This document shows, piece by piece, positions 35,116 through 44,214 of a DNA stretch of 64,000 nt (position 1 is its first letter; each line of letters starts with the position of its first letter). Under the pieces are notes generated by a model. The model did no database searches, was not told the DNA's origin, and saw nothing but the letters and a program-made list of their open reading frames with translations. The position numbers and the translations under genes are program-made. This stretch comes from JAQUTK01 sp963677415 (lineage in GTDB: Bacteria; Bacteroidota; Bacteroidia; Bacteroidales; JAQUTK01), in assembly GCA_963677415.2 (NCBI GenBank), contig CAXXFJ010000022.1, positions 21,345 through 85,344 of the forward strand. Reading direction: 5' to 3'.

Positions 35116-36999
35116 TTATTTGCGATCCAGTTTCAGTTGATCCACTACCGGTACTTTCACACCAGAAACAGTAGTCTGCCTGGTGTCGTTCTGTTGTTCA
35201 AATATCACAATCTTATTACTACCTTCCTTCAGCAAGCAGCCCGGTAAGTAAAGCGTCTGTTGAGGCCCCACTTTCCAGTAGCGTCCCAGGTTGAAACCAT
35301 TTACAAAGACAATACCTTTGCCCCACTTGTCCATATCGAGAAATGTATCACCCACTTTATCTATGCTAAATTCACCTTCATAGATGACCGGCTGCCCTTC
35401 AGTATAGCTTGGTTGTAGATCTTTCAATTCAGGCACCTCGCTCATAGGAAGTTTATACATCTCCCAGTTGCCTGTCATTTCGATGCCATTGATCTTCACC
35501 GGAGTGATGAGGCCCTTTGTGTTGTAGATGATTTTAGCACCATAATTGATACGACCCATATTCTCCACCAGAATATCCAATGTGCTATTAAAAGGAATAT
35601 CAATTTGCATACTATCCTTCTCAAATACACGGTTCAGTTCGCCGACCTTCTTGCCATTCACATATACCAGCGCATAGTCACGGATACCGGTAATCTTCAG
35701 TTCACCTTTGATCGGTTGGTTGAAATGTCTGCGATACAACACGTATCCATGTCCCTGATTCAGATCCTCAAAACTCATCACCGTGTCATTCTCCACCGGA
35801 GTCATGCCGCTTACCACGTCAAACAAGTTGACACTCTTGGTCAGACTGATGCTTGGAATCTCAATCACAGGAATCTGTTCGGGGATAGCCGGGATCTCAT
35901 AATCCACATATTTTTTCATTGTGTCGCGGATAGCCAAATACTTCTCTGTTGCCCAACCAGCCTCACTGATAGGAGCGTCATAGTCGTATGTGGTCATGTC
36001 AGGCTGTATATTCTTATCCGAGCTATAGTTGGCACCGGAAGTAAAGCCGAAGTTTGTGCCTCCGTGCACCATGTAAAAGTTGAAGCTGACAGTATCTCTC
36101 AGGTATTTGGCAGTCTGGCTAGCCACACTTCTGGCAGAAGACTTAGGAAAAGGTTCAGCCCAGTGATCCAACCATCCCGGATAAAACTCAGCGACCATGT
36201 ATGGACCTTTTCCACCATTAAACTGATTGACTATTTGTTTCAGATTCTTGATATTACTTTCGCCATTGGCCGTAGGAAGAGCCCCTTCGATAGAGCCACC
36301 CTCAAACAGCCAGCTCCCATCCGAAGTAAACATAGGAATATCAAAACCCGCTTCAATCAGTTGCTGACGAATGGCAGCACTATATTTCTTATGAGTCTCC
36401 AACGAAATGTCAGGACGCTGAGCCACATAAGAACCAAATTCATTCTCAGCCTGAACCATAATCAGCGGACCTCCTTTAGTAATCTGCAGGTCGCGCACCT
36501 GGTCGGCCAGTTTGTTGATATAGACCTTACAAGAATCAAGAAACAGTTTGTTGTCCGTACGGATGACCAGCCCCGGAGTCTTTTGCAACCACCAGGGATA
36601 TCCACCAAATTCCCATTCCGCACAAGCATAAGGGCCCGGACGTAAGATAACCATCAAACCCTCTTCACCGGCAATCTTTATAAATTCAGCGATGTTGCGG
36701 CTCTCTGTCTTAAAGTCCCAAACCCCGGGAGCCGTCTCGTGATAATTCCAGAATACATACGTTGCAACTGTATTCAGTCCCATAGCCTTCATCATCTTCA
36801 GACGATGGCGCCAATAAGGAGCCGGCACACGTGCGAAATGCATCTCACCGGAATGGATTTGAACAGGCTTACCATCATACAGGAAGTTACCGTTTGCGAC
36901 GGCAAATGTGTGTTTTGCATCTTTTGCTTCTTTAGCAAGATTACCACAACTTGTCAGCACAAAAAGAGCCACGAGCAAAGTTGAGAGTAGTTTTTTCAT
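35116..36999 (-). CDS. GH35 beta-galactosidase lipoprotein
   Basis: The 627-residue glycoside hydrolase of family 35 has a lipoprotein signal (lipobox LTSC, Cys 18), so it is envelope-anchored. The (beta/alpha)8 catalytic domain spans about residues 31-340, with acid/base Glu187 in QAENEFGSY and nucleophile Glu271 in AEFYPGW. Two beta-sandwich jelly-roll domains with the GH35 features (RRHFNQPIKGELKITGIRDYALVYVNG; GIVFVNGFNLGRYW) follow. It removes terminal beta-galactose from glycans. It has its own promoter element (37073-37080) and is the last host-like gene before the AT-rich island. Confidence 0.95.
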   Translation of the reverse strand: MKKLLSTLLVALFVLTSCGNLAKEAKDAKHTFAVANGNFLYDGKPVQIHSGEMHFARVPAPYWRHRLKMMKAMGLNTVATYVFWNYHETAPGVWDFKTESRNIAEFIKIAGEEGLMVILRPGPYACAEWEFGGYPWWLQKTPGLVIRTDNKLFLDSCKVYINKLADQVRDLQITKGGPLIMVQAENEFGSYVAQRPDISLETHKKYSAAIRQQLIEAGFDIPMFTSDGSWLFEGGSIEGALPTANGESNIKNLKQIVNQFNGGKGPYMVAEFYPGWLDHWAEPFPKSSARSVASQTAKYLRDTVSFNFYMVHGGTNFGFTSGANYSSDKNIQPDMTTYDYDAPISEAGWATEKYLAIRDTMKKYVDYEIPAIPEQIPVIEIPSISLTKSVNLFDVVSGMTPVENDTVMSFEDLNQGHGYVLYRRHFNQPIKGELKITGIRDYALVYVNGKKVGELNRVFEKDSMQIDIPFNSTLDILVENMGRINYGAKIIYNTKGLITPVKINGIEMTGNWEMYKLPMSEVPELKDLQPSYTEGQPVIYEGEFSIDKVGDTFLDMDKWGKGIVFVNGFNLGRYWKVGPQQTLYLPGCLLKEGSNKIVIFEQQNDTRQTTVSGVKVPVVDQLKLDRK

Positions 37000-37072
37000 A
37001 AGTTATTAGTATTGGTGATTCGTATTATTATAATGTAATGTGGCAGTTCAATGCAGAAAAGCCACTACCCTG

Positions 37073-37080
37073 CAAAAGTA
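37073..37080 (-). promoter_or_regulatory. Putative -7 element for the GH35 gene
   Basis: The minus strand reads TACTTTTG, followed by C, 74 bases before the ATG. Confidence 0.5.
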
Positions 37081-37259
37081 GGAAATAGATTCTTTTTTAC
37101 GATGATAAATCGCTCAAAAAAGGAGTATTCTTATCATTTTCTCAACGTCCATAGTATCGGATAAAAAAGGAAAGACCATTCAGTCAGGAGTAATTGTTCC
37201 AGACAATCAATTTACTGAATATCGTTAAGCGTCGCACATATTAGCAAAATAATTTCTTA

Positions 37260-37751
37260 CTATTGACATAGCAGGTCATTTAAACGAACTATTATACTGC
37301 CTTTACTTTCATAATAATGCAGCATTTCGTCAATTTTCTTTTTGTCATAGCTTGTAATGCAATCAGAGATGACATTAACTTTATAATTTGCCTTACATAA
37401 ATTGAAACAGGTTGATTTAACACAAGCAACAGCATCTGCTCCTGTCAGGTAGAACTCACATATTTCATTTTTATTGATAAAGTCTGCAAATTCCTCACTA
37501 CTTAATGCGTTTCCTTTGTATTTTGTAAAAACATTAGTTGATACTCTTTTTAAATCTGATACTAATTCAGACCCACGTGTATTGGGTTTAAAAGTCCTCG
37601 TACCGTCTGATAAATTTTCATGCCTTATATAAACAACATGAATATCATTATCAACTGCCCAATCTATGGATTTATTTATATTATCAATTATATCCTTGTA
37701 ATTCTTTGTTATATCATTTTGAATGTCTATTATTACTAATGCTTTTTTCAT
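37260..37751 (-). CDS. Isochorismatase-family cysteine hydrolase
   Basis: The 163-residue alpha/beta hydrolase is of the isochorismatase/nicotinamidase type. The Asp of the triad is in ALVIIDIQNDI (residue 9 or 12), a Lys is near 80 in FTKYKGNAL, and the catalytic Cys is in GADAVACVKST (about 111). Members hydrolyse amides or vinyl ethers; the substrate is not deducible. The gene is AT-rich like the dnd operon and unlike its GH35 neighbour, so it may belong to the same imported island. It is divergent from dndC across an 875-base gap. Confidence 0.8.
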   Translation of the reverse strand: MKKALVIIDIQNDITKNYKDIIDNINKSIDWAVDNDIHVVYIRHENLSDGTRTFKPNTRGSELVSDLKRVSTNVFTKYKGNALSSEEFADFINKNEICEFYLTGADAVACVKSTCFNLCKANYKVNVISDCITSYDKKKIDEMLHYYESKGSIIVRLNDLLCQ

Positions 37752-38024
37752 TGTTATTACTTACTTGTGTCCTTGTTGGACGGTTATTAATTTGTTTAAC
37801 ATTCTCGAAAGCAAAGGTATTAAAAATATTACATCCTGATAATAGACATACACTAACCGATGCGAAATTAGACTTCTTTCATCTTGTTTTGTATAGTATC
37901 ACTAAAGAATTTATCTATTATGCTCGAATCTACGCACACAGGTGCTCTGATCCGTGCAGATATTCCTTTTTGCACAGAGAATAAAGGATCTCATTCTTGC
38001 ACCTTTATAAAGCAGACAGAAAAC

Positions 38025-38345
38025 TAGAATCGGTGTTTTAGAACAATTTGACTTGAAATGAAGAAGAGGATGATCTTGCCAAGTTTGGAGTCAAAAGAGG
38101 AAATCAAGCCGCTCTCGAATATTTTTCACTTTCCTATAATACTGATAAATAGCGTATTATACATTCGGAAATTTCGTCCGTATGCATGACAAATTTCTAC
38201 CTGAAGAAATGTTTATTGCATAGGCATCGGATGACAAAAACTATCTGATGTCTTTACAAAAACTATTAGAAGAAATTCGGATCTTTTCAGGCCGTTTTTT
38301 ACGATGGTGACAGGATTCTAAAATCGGTGTTTTAGAACAATTTGA
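38025..38345 (+). repeat. 27-base direct repeats bracketing about 270 bases
   Basis: The segments 38025-38051 and 38319-38345 differ at a single base (TAGAATCGG versus TAAAATCGG) and share GTGTTTTAGAACAATTTGA. The second copy sits in a dyad, TTCTAAAA-TCGGTG-TTTTAGAA (38317-38338). The first copy has a degraded left arm. They may be ends of a small non-autonomous element or protein-binding sites. Confidence 0.7.
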
Positions 38346-38531
38346 GGATACCTCCCGATATTGCTTCTTGGATTTCAAGTTCTTTAATTTATTGATGATT
38401 AATTAAAGAACTGTCGTAAAAGTGAAGAATAGTTTTTATATTTGGGGCGAATTTGTAAATATAAACAAGGAAGAACACAAGAATAAGCCAAAGTGTGAAA
38501 ATTGAATATTCTTAATCAATTAATAGGGATT

Positions 38532-38545
38532 ACAATCTGTATTGT
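38532..38545. promoter_or_regulatory. Dyad in the dnd promoter region, possible operator
   Basis: ACAAT-CTGT-ATTGT ends one base before the -7 element TATTTTTG. A regulator bound here would block the promoter. DndB-type DGQHR proteins repress dnd transcription in other bacteria, so DndB is a candidate, but the dyad is short and its role unproven. Confidence 0.35.
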
Positions 38546-38546
38546 G

Positions 38547-38554
38547 TATTTTTG
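38547..38554 (+). promoter_or_regulatory. Putative -7 element of the dnd operon
   Basis: TATTTTTG followed by C, 73 bases before the dndC ATG. A second match, TATATTTG, lies at 38437-38444. Confidence 0.5.
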
Positions 38555-38626
38555 CACGGATAAAATTGATTTTGAATGAAAATAAGTCAATAGTCAAACA
38601 AGAAACTCAAAACATAACCTTAAAGC

Positions 38627-39958
38627 ATGTCTCAGCGTATAAAATTTATCATATCAGAATTAGAAGATCAATATTTATGTCAAGATAACAATAGACCTTG
38701 GATTATTGGATTTAGTGGAGGAAAAGACTCAACAGCAATGCTTCAATTAGTATGGCTTGCCATCAAACAAGTACCCAGAGAATTGAGAAAAAGAGATGTT
38801 TATGTAATTTGTAATGATACTCTGGTAGAAAACCCTATAATTGTTGAGTATGTAAATACAGTCCTGAAGCAAATTGAAAAAGCAGCGGTTGAACAGGATA
38901 TTCCTATAAAAGTAAAAATCACTCGTCCAAGGCTAGAAGATTCTTTTTGGGTTAATATTATTGGTCGAGGCTACCCAGTTCCTAACAACGTTTTTCGTTG
39001 GTGTACAGATAAAATGAAGGTTAAACCTACTGCCCGTTTTATTACAGAACAAGTGGCGGAAGATGGAGAAGCTATTATTTTAATTGGGACTAGAAAAACG
39101 GAAAGTGCAACTAGAGCAAGGTCGATAAAGAAGCATGAGATCAGAGGCAAACGATTGACAAAACACACTCATCAAGCAAATACTTATGTTTATTCGCCTA
39201 TTCGAGAGTTACATCTTGAAGAGATCTGGTATATCATTAACACGATGACATCACCGTGGGGCGCTGATAACTCCAAATTGTTTCAGATTTACATGGATGC
39301 AAGTGCAGATGATTATGAATGCCCTACGGTAGTGACTGACAAAAGTCATTCATCCTGCGGTCAAAGTCGGTTTGGCTGTTGGACTTGTACTGTTGTTAAA
39401 GAAGATAAGTCTATGACAGCATTGGTTAGTAAGGGGCAAGAGTGGTTAGCGCCATTATTGCAACTGCGTGCAAGTATGGTCGACAAAAGAAATATCTCCA
39501 CAAACAGAATGTCTATTAGAAGAAATGGACAAGAAGCAGTGACAGAGGATGGACATAACCAAGGTTCATATACTGAAGATTATAAAGCAGATCTTTTAAA
39601 AGAGCTTTTAACCGCACAATATGAAGTGCAAAAATTTAAGCCAGAAGTAGAATTGATCACTAATCAAGAATTAGTTGCAATTCAAGTGATTTGGCATAGA
39701 GAATTATATTTTAAATACCAAGTTTCCGATATCTACAACAATATCTACAATAAAGGAATTGATATGAGAGTAAGAGATGAAAAAATTCAAAAGGAAATAG
39801 ATCTTTTAAAGACAGTTTGTGATGGTAAAAGTTCTGATTTTGAACTTATCCAAGAATTATTAGTAATGCAGAAGAACAAAGCTTTATTAAACCGCAAACG
39901 CGGTTTAAAAGATGATATGGAGCGTGTAATTGAAAAGTACATAAATCAAGAGTCTTAA
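38627..39958 (+). CDS. dndC: DNA phosphorothioation protein DndC
   Basis: DndC is the PAPS-reductase/ATP-pyrophosphatase-like protein that activates DNA backbone sites for sulfur insertion. The PP-loop SGGKDS is at residues 30-35. Cysteine ligands for an iron-sulfur cluster are present: the WCTDKMK segment near 127, and C244, C251 and C254 in CGQSRFGCWTC. RTRK-type residues (GTRKTESATRARS) follow the family pattern. The length of 443 is normal or slightly short. It is the first gene of a six-gene operon and ends one base before dndD starts. No dndA is present, so a chromosomal cysteine desulfurase such as IscS or SufS would supply sulfur. Confidence 0.93.
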   Translation: MSQRIKFIISELEDQYLCQDNNRPWIIGFSGGKDSTAMLQLVWLAIKQVPRELRKRDVYVICNDTLVENPIIVEYVNTVLKQIEKAAVEQDIPIKVKITRPRLEDSFWVNIIGRGYPVPNNVFRWCTDKMKVKPTARFITEQVAEDGEAIILIGTRKTESATRARSIKKHEIRGKRLTKHTHQANTYVYSPIRELHLEEIWYIINTMTSPWGADNSKLFQIYMDASADDYECPTVVTDKSHSSCGQSRFGCWTCTVVKEDKSMTALVSKGQEWLAPLLQLRASMVDKRNISTNRMSIRRNGQEAVTEDGHNQGSYTEDYKADLLKELLTAQYEVQKFKPEVELITNQELVAIQVIWHRELYFKYQVSDIYNNIYNKGIDMRVRDEKIQKEIDLLKTVCDGKSSDFELIQELLVMQKNKALLNRKRGLKDDMERVIEKYINQES

Positions 39959-39959
39959 A

Positions 39960-42077
39960 ATGTTTATAAAAGAAATTGAATTAAATAACTTCAGGATATA
40001 CAAGGGATATAATAAAGTATATCTTTTGCCTTCTGAAGACAAAAACATTATTCTCATAAGTGGGAAAAATGGCTTTGGAAAAACAACTTTTTTAATGTCG
40101 TTGGTTTGGTGCTTATATGGTAAACAAATGGAAAAAGTAGATGAACTTTATGAGAAAGAAATTAGAGATAAAGGAAATTATACAAAGTACATTGCGAATA
40201 GCCTAAATACAAAGGCATTTGAGGAAGGCGTAACTGAATTCTCTGTTTCAATAACTTTTTCGGGGGTAAATATACCAGATGTTACATGTAAAGAAGTAAA
40301 AATAACCAGATCATATAATGTTATTTCAAACACTTCAGATCGTGTAGAAGTATTGATTGATGGTTACCAAAATGAATTAATCGAAGACTTAACAAAGGAA
40401 AACCAAAGAGGTGAAGAAATATTTATTCGAGATTTCATATTACCGATAGAGATCGCGAAATTCTTTTTCTTTGATGCTGAGAAAATAGTATCACTAGCTG
40501 AAGTAAACTCACCTACACAAAGAAAACAATTAAGTAAAGCATATTCAGAAGTGCTAGGGATTCAGAAATATGAGGATTTAAAAGCTAATCTTGAGGAAAA
40601 GCAAGATGACTATCGGAAACGCTCTGCAAAGCCTGAAGAGAAAAAAGAATTAAATCAATTGCATACTGACATTGAAAATGCTCAAGACGAAATTCGCTCT
40701 TTAGGAGATAGAATTGATGATTTGAAACATGAGAAGAATCAAAATGAAAAAGATGCTGAAGATATTCAGAGGCGCTTAATTCGTGATGGTGATAAAATGA
40801 CTGTTGAAGAATTGAACGTATTCAAACAAGAACAAGCAAAATTAGAAGAGAAGAAACTAGAACTTCAAGAACAATTGAAAGATTATTTTGATTTAATCCC
40901 TTTTGTGTTAGCTGGCGAAACAGTTAATAATGTCTCTGAGCAACTAACAATTGAGAGAGATTTGTCTGATTTAAAATTTAAGCAAGATGATGTAAATGAG
41001 AAGATTGTTCAAATCAGACAAGATATAGAGTCAGAGAAAATCAAAACAAACACTGTATTTCATGTTCCTACTGCTGATTTTTATGATAACCAAATTAAAA
41101 GATTGGTTAGAAAGTATTTCTATTCAGAAGAGGTTGAAATACCAACTAACATAACTACACTTCATGACTTTTCTAATGCTGAAGTAAATGAGTTTAATCA
41201 ATTAGTCTCAACATTAAAGCATTCATTTAAAGATTCATTCACTCGGCTTAACTCGGACTACTCATATCTAAGAAATCAGTTGGATGGAATATACAGAAAA
41301 ATTCGTGATGCTGAGAAGAATGCTGAAAATGAATATATTAGCTCATTAAGAGAAAAGAAGGATAGTCTTGATAAACGAATTATTTCAATAGAAAGTGAAA
41401 TATCGATCCTTAATCAGAAAATAGGTGAACTTCAAAATCAAATCAAGACTTTTAGACAACGCCAAGAAATTCTTCGTAAAAAGATTGACGATTCAAGTCA
41501 ATATACTGAAAAGGAGAAACGAACAAAACAATTAATATTGAAGTTGCAAAGCTTTATTGCTTTATTCAAGGAAGCAAAGAAAAAGTCGCTTGAAGAAAAG
41601 ATGCTTTTAGGCTTGGAAACCCTTATGCACAAAAAGAGATTTATCAAAAGAGTTGAGGTTGATATTAATCAAACAGGTGATGATATTGATATTAACCTGA
41701 TTAATGAGCGGAATAAAGTTATCGATAGAAGTTCACTTTCGATGGGTGAAAGACAGATGTATGCATCTGCCCTACTACATGCTTTAGTCGATGAGTCTGA
41801 TATTGATTTCCCTGTCTTTATTGATAGTCCAATGCAAAAGTTTGATGAAGAACATGCAGAAAATATTATCAAGTATTTTTATCCAAATGTTTCAAAGCAA
41901 GTTATTATTTTCCCGTTAATTAACAAAGAATTGACGGCAGACGAGTATCTAAAGTTGAAACCGAACATTAACAGAACTTACTTGATAAACAATATTTCAA
42001 CTGAAAGCTCGGTTTTCTTGGAAACAACTCCAGATGATTTTTTAGCTACTTATAAAGAGATATATCATGCAAATTAA
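39960..42077 (+). CDS. dndD: DNA phosphorothioation protein DndD (SMC-like ATPase)
   Basis: The 705-residue protein has a RecN/SMC-type split ATPase head. Walker A GKNGFGKT is at 35-42, the ABC signature SLSMGERQ is near 594, and Walker B-like DFPVFIDSP follows. In between are long coiled coils (about 200-310 and 470-540) rich in Glu, Lys and Gln. There is no CxxC zinc hook. DndD is thought to open or nick DNA and provide energy to DndC. The start MFIKEIELNNFRIYKG is standard. The next gene overlaps its end by 11 bases, so translation is coupled. Confidence 0.93.
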   Translation: MFIKEIELNNFRIYKGYNKVYLLPSEDKNIILISGKNGFGKTTFLMSLVWCLYGKQMEKVDELYEKEIRDKGNYTKYIANSLNTKAFEEGVTEFSVSITFSGVNIPDVTCKEVKITRSYNVISNTSDRVEVLIDGYQNELIEDLTKENQRGEEIFIRDFILPIEIAKFFFFDAEKIVSLAEVNSPTQRKQLSKAYSEVLGIQKYEDLKANLEEKQDDYRKRSAKPEEKKELNQLHTDIENAQDEIRSLGDRIDDLKHEKNQNEKDAEDIQRRLIRDGDKMTVEELNVFKQEQAKLEEKKLELQEQLKDYFDLIPFVLAGETVNNVSEQLTIERDLSDLKFKQDDVNEKIVQIRQDIESEKIKTNTVFHVPTADFYDNQIKRLVRKYFYSEEVEIPTNITTLHDFSNAEVNEFNQLVSTLKHSFKDSFTRLNSDYSYLRNQLDGIYRKIRDAEKNAENEYISSLREKKDSLDKRIISIESEISILNQKIGELQNQIKTFRQRQEILRKKIDDSSQYTEKEKRTKQLILKLQSFIALFKEAKKKSLEEKMLLGLETLMHKKRFIKRVEVDINQTGDDIDINLINERNKVIDRSSLSMGERQMYASALLHALVDESDIDFPVFIDSPMQKFDEEHAENIIKYFYPNVSKQVIIFPLINKELTADEYLKLKPNINRTYLINNISTESSVFLETTPDDFLATYKEIYHAN

Positions 42078-43641
42078 TATAAGAACATCGGAGAAAAATC
42101 AAGAAGTAGTCCGCAAACTAACTTCAAAATTACCACAGGGTACAAAGGAAAATGTTATTGCTCGCATAGCTTTGGGTTATTCATTACAAACGGGTAAGAA
42201 ATTTCCTCCGACTGATTTTAATTTATACGATTCGAAAGGTAAAGAATACAAAGACCATATTTTATTTGATGCAAAATATAGAGACTTTTATGTTGCTATG
42301 ATTGGTCAACACTATGGAATTTATAAATCAGATGATAATATTCCGAAATACATCAAACTGCATATTGATCATGGTTTGGAATTAATGGACAATATTTTCC
42401 AAGACAACTATAATTACACCTTTTTCGACTTTTTGATTGAGTATATCGAGAAAGGAACATTATTGCTTAGCGATTTACAAGTTTCGCTTGATGCAATTAA
42501 AAATAACCATCAAACAATCGATAAATCATATTATTCCAATCCAATTAAGATCAAGATTGGTCATAAGATTAATAATGGCGAACCAATATATTTGAATATC
42601 AACGATACGAATATATACAACAACTGTCATATAGCTGTTGCTGGAAACTCAGGCACAGGAAAAACTCAGTTTGCTTTGGAGTTTTTATCGCAGATAAATG
42701 AGCAATCAAATGGTCATGTAAATTTTATTTATCTTGATTTTAAAGGATTAAAGCAAGATGATGTGCTGCATATGCAGCCATTTTTCAATTCAACTCAAAC
42801 AGAATTTATTGATGTCCCACAAACACGTTTTCCTGTCAACCCACTTACATTTATCGATAATGTAAATGAAGTAAATAAGAATATGGGGATAGATAAGTTT
42901 GTAGACATAATATGTAAGTATTCAAACCTTGGCATCAAACAAAAAGGGAGGCTGAGAGAAGCAACTTTTGAAGCATTTGTTGATCAAAAGAACGGAATGT
43001 ATCCAACAATGAAGCAAATAGATGAAAAGCTTCAAGAAATTGCAGGAGATAAAAAAGATACATTGACTGAAATTATTAGCGAATTGAGTAGATATGAAAT
43101 CTTCTTAGATGATTCAAAAAACCAGTCAAACTTCTTCAATAAGAATTTGTATCTATCCCTTTCTGGTGATTTGTCTAATTCTGTACGATTTACATCATTA
43201 TTCTTGATTATAAATTACATCTACAACACTTTTATGAACATGGAGAATACTCCTGTTGAAAACAACGTAAAAGCATTGAGGTATGTAATTTTGATTGATG
43301 AGGCGCACGTTCTGTTCAAAGAGAAGAAATATCAAGATATTTTAGAAAAACTACTTCGTGAAATACGTTCTAAAGGCGTTTCTGTTGTGTTACTCTCTCA
43401 AGGAATTGATGAATATAATCAACCTGATTTTGATTTCTCAAGTATGTGTGAGATTGCATTCTTACTTGATATTAAGGATAAAAATATAAAGTCAATGGAG
43501 AAGTTCCTTGGACTATCTGGTGCAACAAGTAATAAAATTGCTCGAAGTATGGAGAAGATTCAGAAAGGGCAAGCAATTGGTAATACAAAGGAATTTGAGA
43601 AGGGAGAGTTGTTTATGATAAGGCAATTTAAAGATAGATAA
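42067..43641 (+). CDS. dndE: DndE fused to a FtsK/HerA-like ATPase
   Basis: Residues 1-130 are a complete DndE domain: INIRTSEKNQEVVRKLT, then GTKENVIARIALGYSLQTGK, and HIDHGLELMDN. DndE normally ends there (about 110-130 residues) and binds nicked DNA as a tetramer. Here a P-loop ATPase continues to residue 524. It has Walker A GNSGTGKT at 193-200, Walker B VILIDEAH at 407-414, and a sensor-like LLSQG soon after, the pattern of HerA/FtsK motors. DndH of dndFGH restriction modules also carries an ATPase of this class, so the fusion may bring a restriction or translocation motor into the modification complex. It overlaps dndD and is 2 bases from the next gene. Confidence 0.88.
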   Translation: MQINIRTSEKNQEVVRKLTSKLPQGTKENVIARIALGYSLQTGKKFPPTDFNLYDSKGKEYKDHILFDAKYRDFYVAMIGQHYGIYKSDDNIPKYIKLHIDHGLELMDNIFQDNYNYTFFDFLIEYIEKGTLLLSDLQVSLDAIKNNHQTIDKSYYSNPIKIKIGHKINNGEPIYLNINDTNIYNNCHIAVAGNSGTGKTQFALEFLSQINEQSNGHVNFIYLDFKGLKQDDVLHMQPFFNSTQTEFIDVPQTRFPVNPLTFIDNVNEVNKNMGIDKFVDIICKYSNLGIKQKGRLREATFEAFVDQKNGMYPTMKQIDEKLQEIAGDKKDTLTEIISELSRYEIFLDDSKNQSNFFNKNLYLSLSGDLSNSVRFTSLFLIINYIYNTFMNMENTPVENNVKALRYVILIDEAHVLFKEKKYQDILEKLLREIRSKGVSVVLLSQGIDEYNQPDFDFSSMCEIAFLLDIKDKNIKSMEKFLGLSGATSNKIARSMEKIQKGQAIGNTKEFEKGELFMIRQFKDR

Positions 43642-43643
43642 AT

Positions 43644-44213
43644 ATGGCAAAAACTTTAGATGTTTTAGATTCTTATTTACATAAAGAGCATATAGTGTGG
43701 TCAACCCCCGAAATAAAACATAGAATTAGAAATTATACAGAAGCAATGCTTCTTGATTCAACAAGTTGGGATAAGTACTATAACGAGATTCTACCTTACG
43801 GATTAGTTTGGTCTGAATTTAGATACAATGAAATTGATTCATTAAATAAGATTGATGAGAAATTATTAGAAAGCACTACTGGTTTTTACATGTTTATTTT
43901 AAAACCCAATAATCCTATATATGATATGCCTAAAAATGTATTATATGTTGGAATGTCTGGAGAAAACAATTCATGTAGACCATTAAAAGAAAGACTTAAA
44001 GATTATTTTGATCTAACTAAAATTAAAAAGAGAGGTGCTGTAATAAGAATGTTGGAGAAATATTATCCGAATATATATATAGCATTTACCTACTGTGACG
44101 AAGAGACTACTGTTTTAAAGAAAATAGAAACTTCCTTGATAGGTTTCTTTTGTCCAATAGTAAACAAAGATGATTTCCCCGTTGAATTAAAATCTGAAAA
44201 AAAAGCATTCTGA
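43644..44213 (+). CDS. GIY-YIG-like nuclease encoded within the dnd operon
   Basis: The 189-residue protein has an N-terminal helical part (1-75) and then a compact domain carrying GIY-YIG landmarks. These are GFYMF at 80-84 in place of GIY, LYVGMSG at 100-106 in place of YIG, Arg112/Arg117 in CRPLKERLKDYF, Glu162 in KKIETSLIGFF, and Asn174 after CPIV. The order and spacing fit a metal-dependent GIY-YIG endonuclease, although it is degenerate. It is not part of the classical dnd set. Its position, 2 bases after dndE and 1 base before dndB, argues for a job in the system, perhaps cutting DNA by modification state. Confidence 0.65.
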   Translation: MAKTLDVLDSYLHKEHIVWSTPEIKHRIRNYTEAMLLDSTSWDKYYNEILPYGLVWSEFRYNEIDSLNKIDEKLLESTTGFYMFILKPNNPIYDMPKNVLYVGMSGENNSCRPLKERLKDYFDLTKIKKRGAVIRMLEKYYPNIYIAFTYCDEETTVLKKIETSLIGFFCPIVNKDDFPVELKSEKKAF

Positions 44214-44214
44214 T

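Larger units (their letters stand above)
37752..38626. other. 875-base AT-rich intergenic region before the dnd operon
   Basis: I see no convincing gene. A 43-codon frame at 38058-38189 and a 92-codon frame at 37706-37984 look random. The region holds a pair of 27-base direct repeats (38025 and 38319), an 8-bp hairpin at 38317-38338, and promoter-like elements at 38437-38444 (TATATTTG) and 38547-38554. The repeats suggest a decayed small mobile element or recombination scar at the island edge. Confidence 0.6.

Noticed and set aside
37706..37984. A 92-codon plus-strand frame, Leu-rich at the start
   Set aside because: It is antisense to the start of the isochorismatase-like gene and looks like random AT-rich coding.
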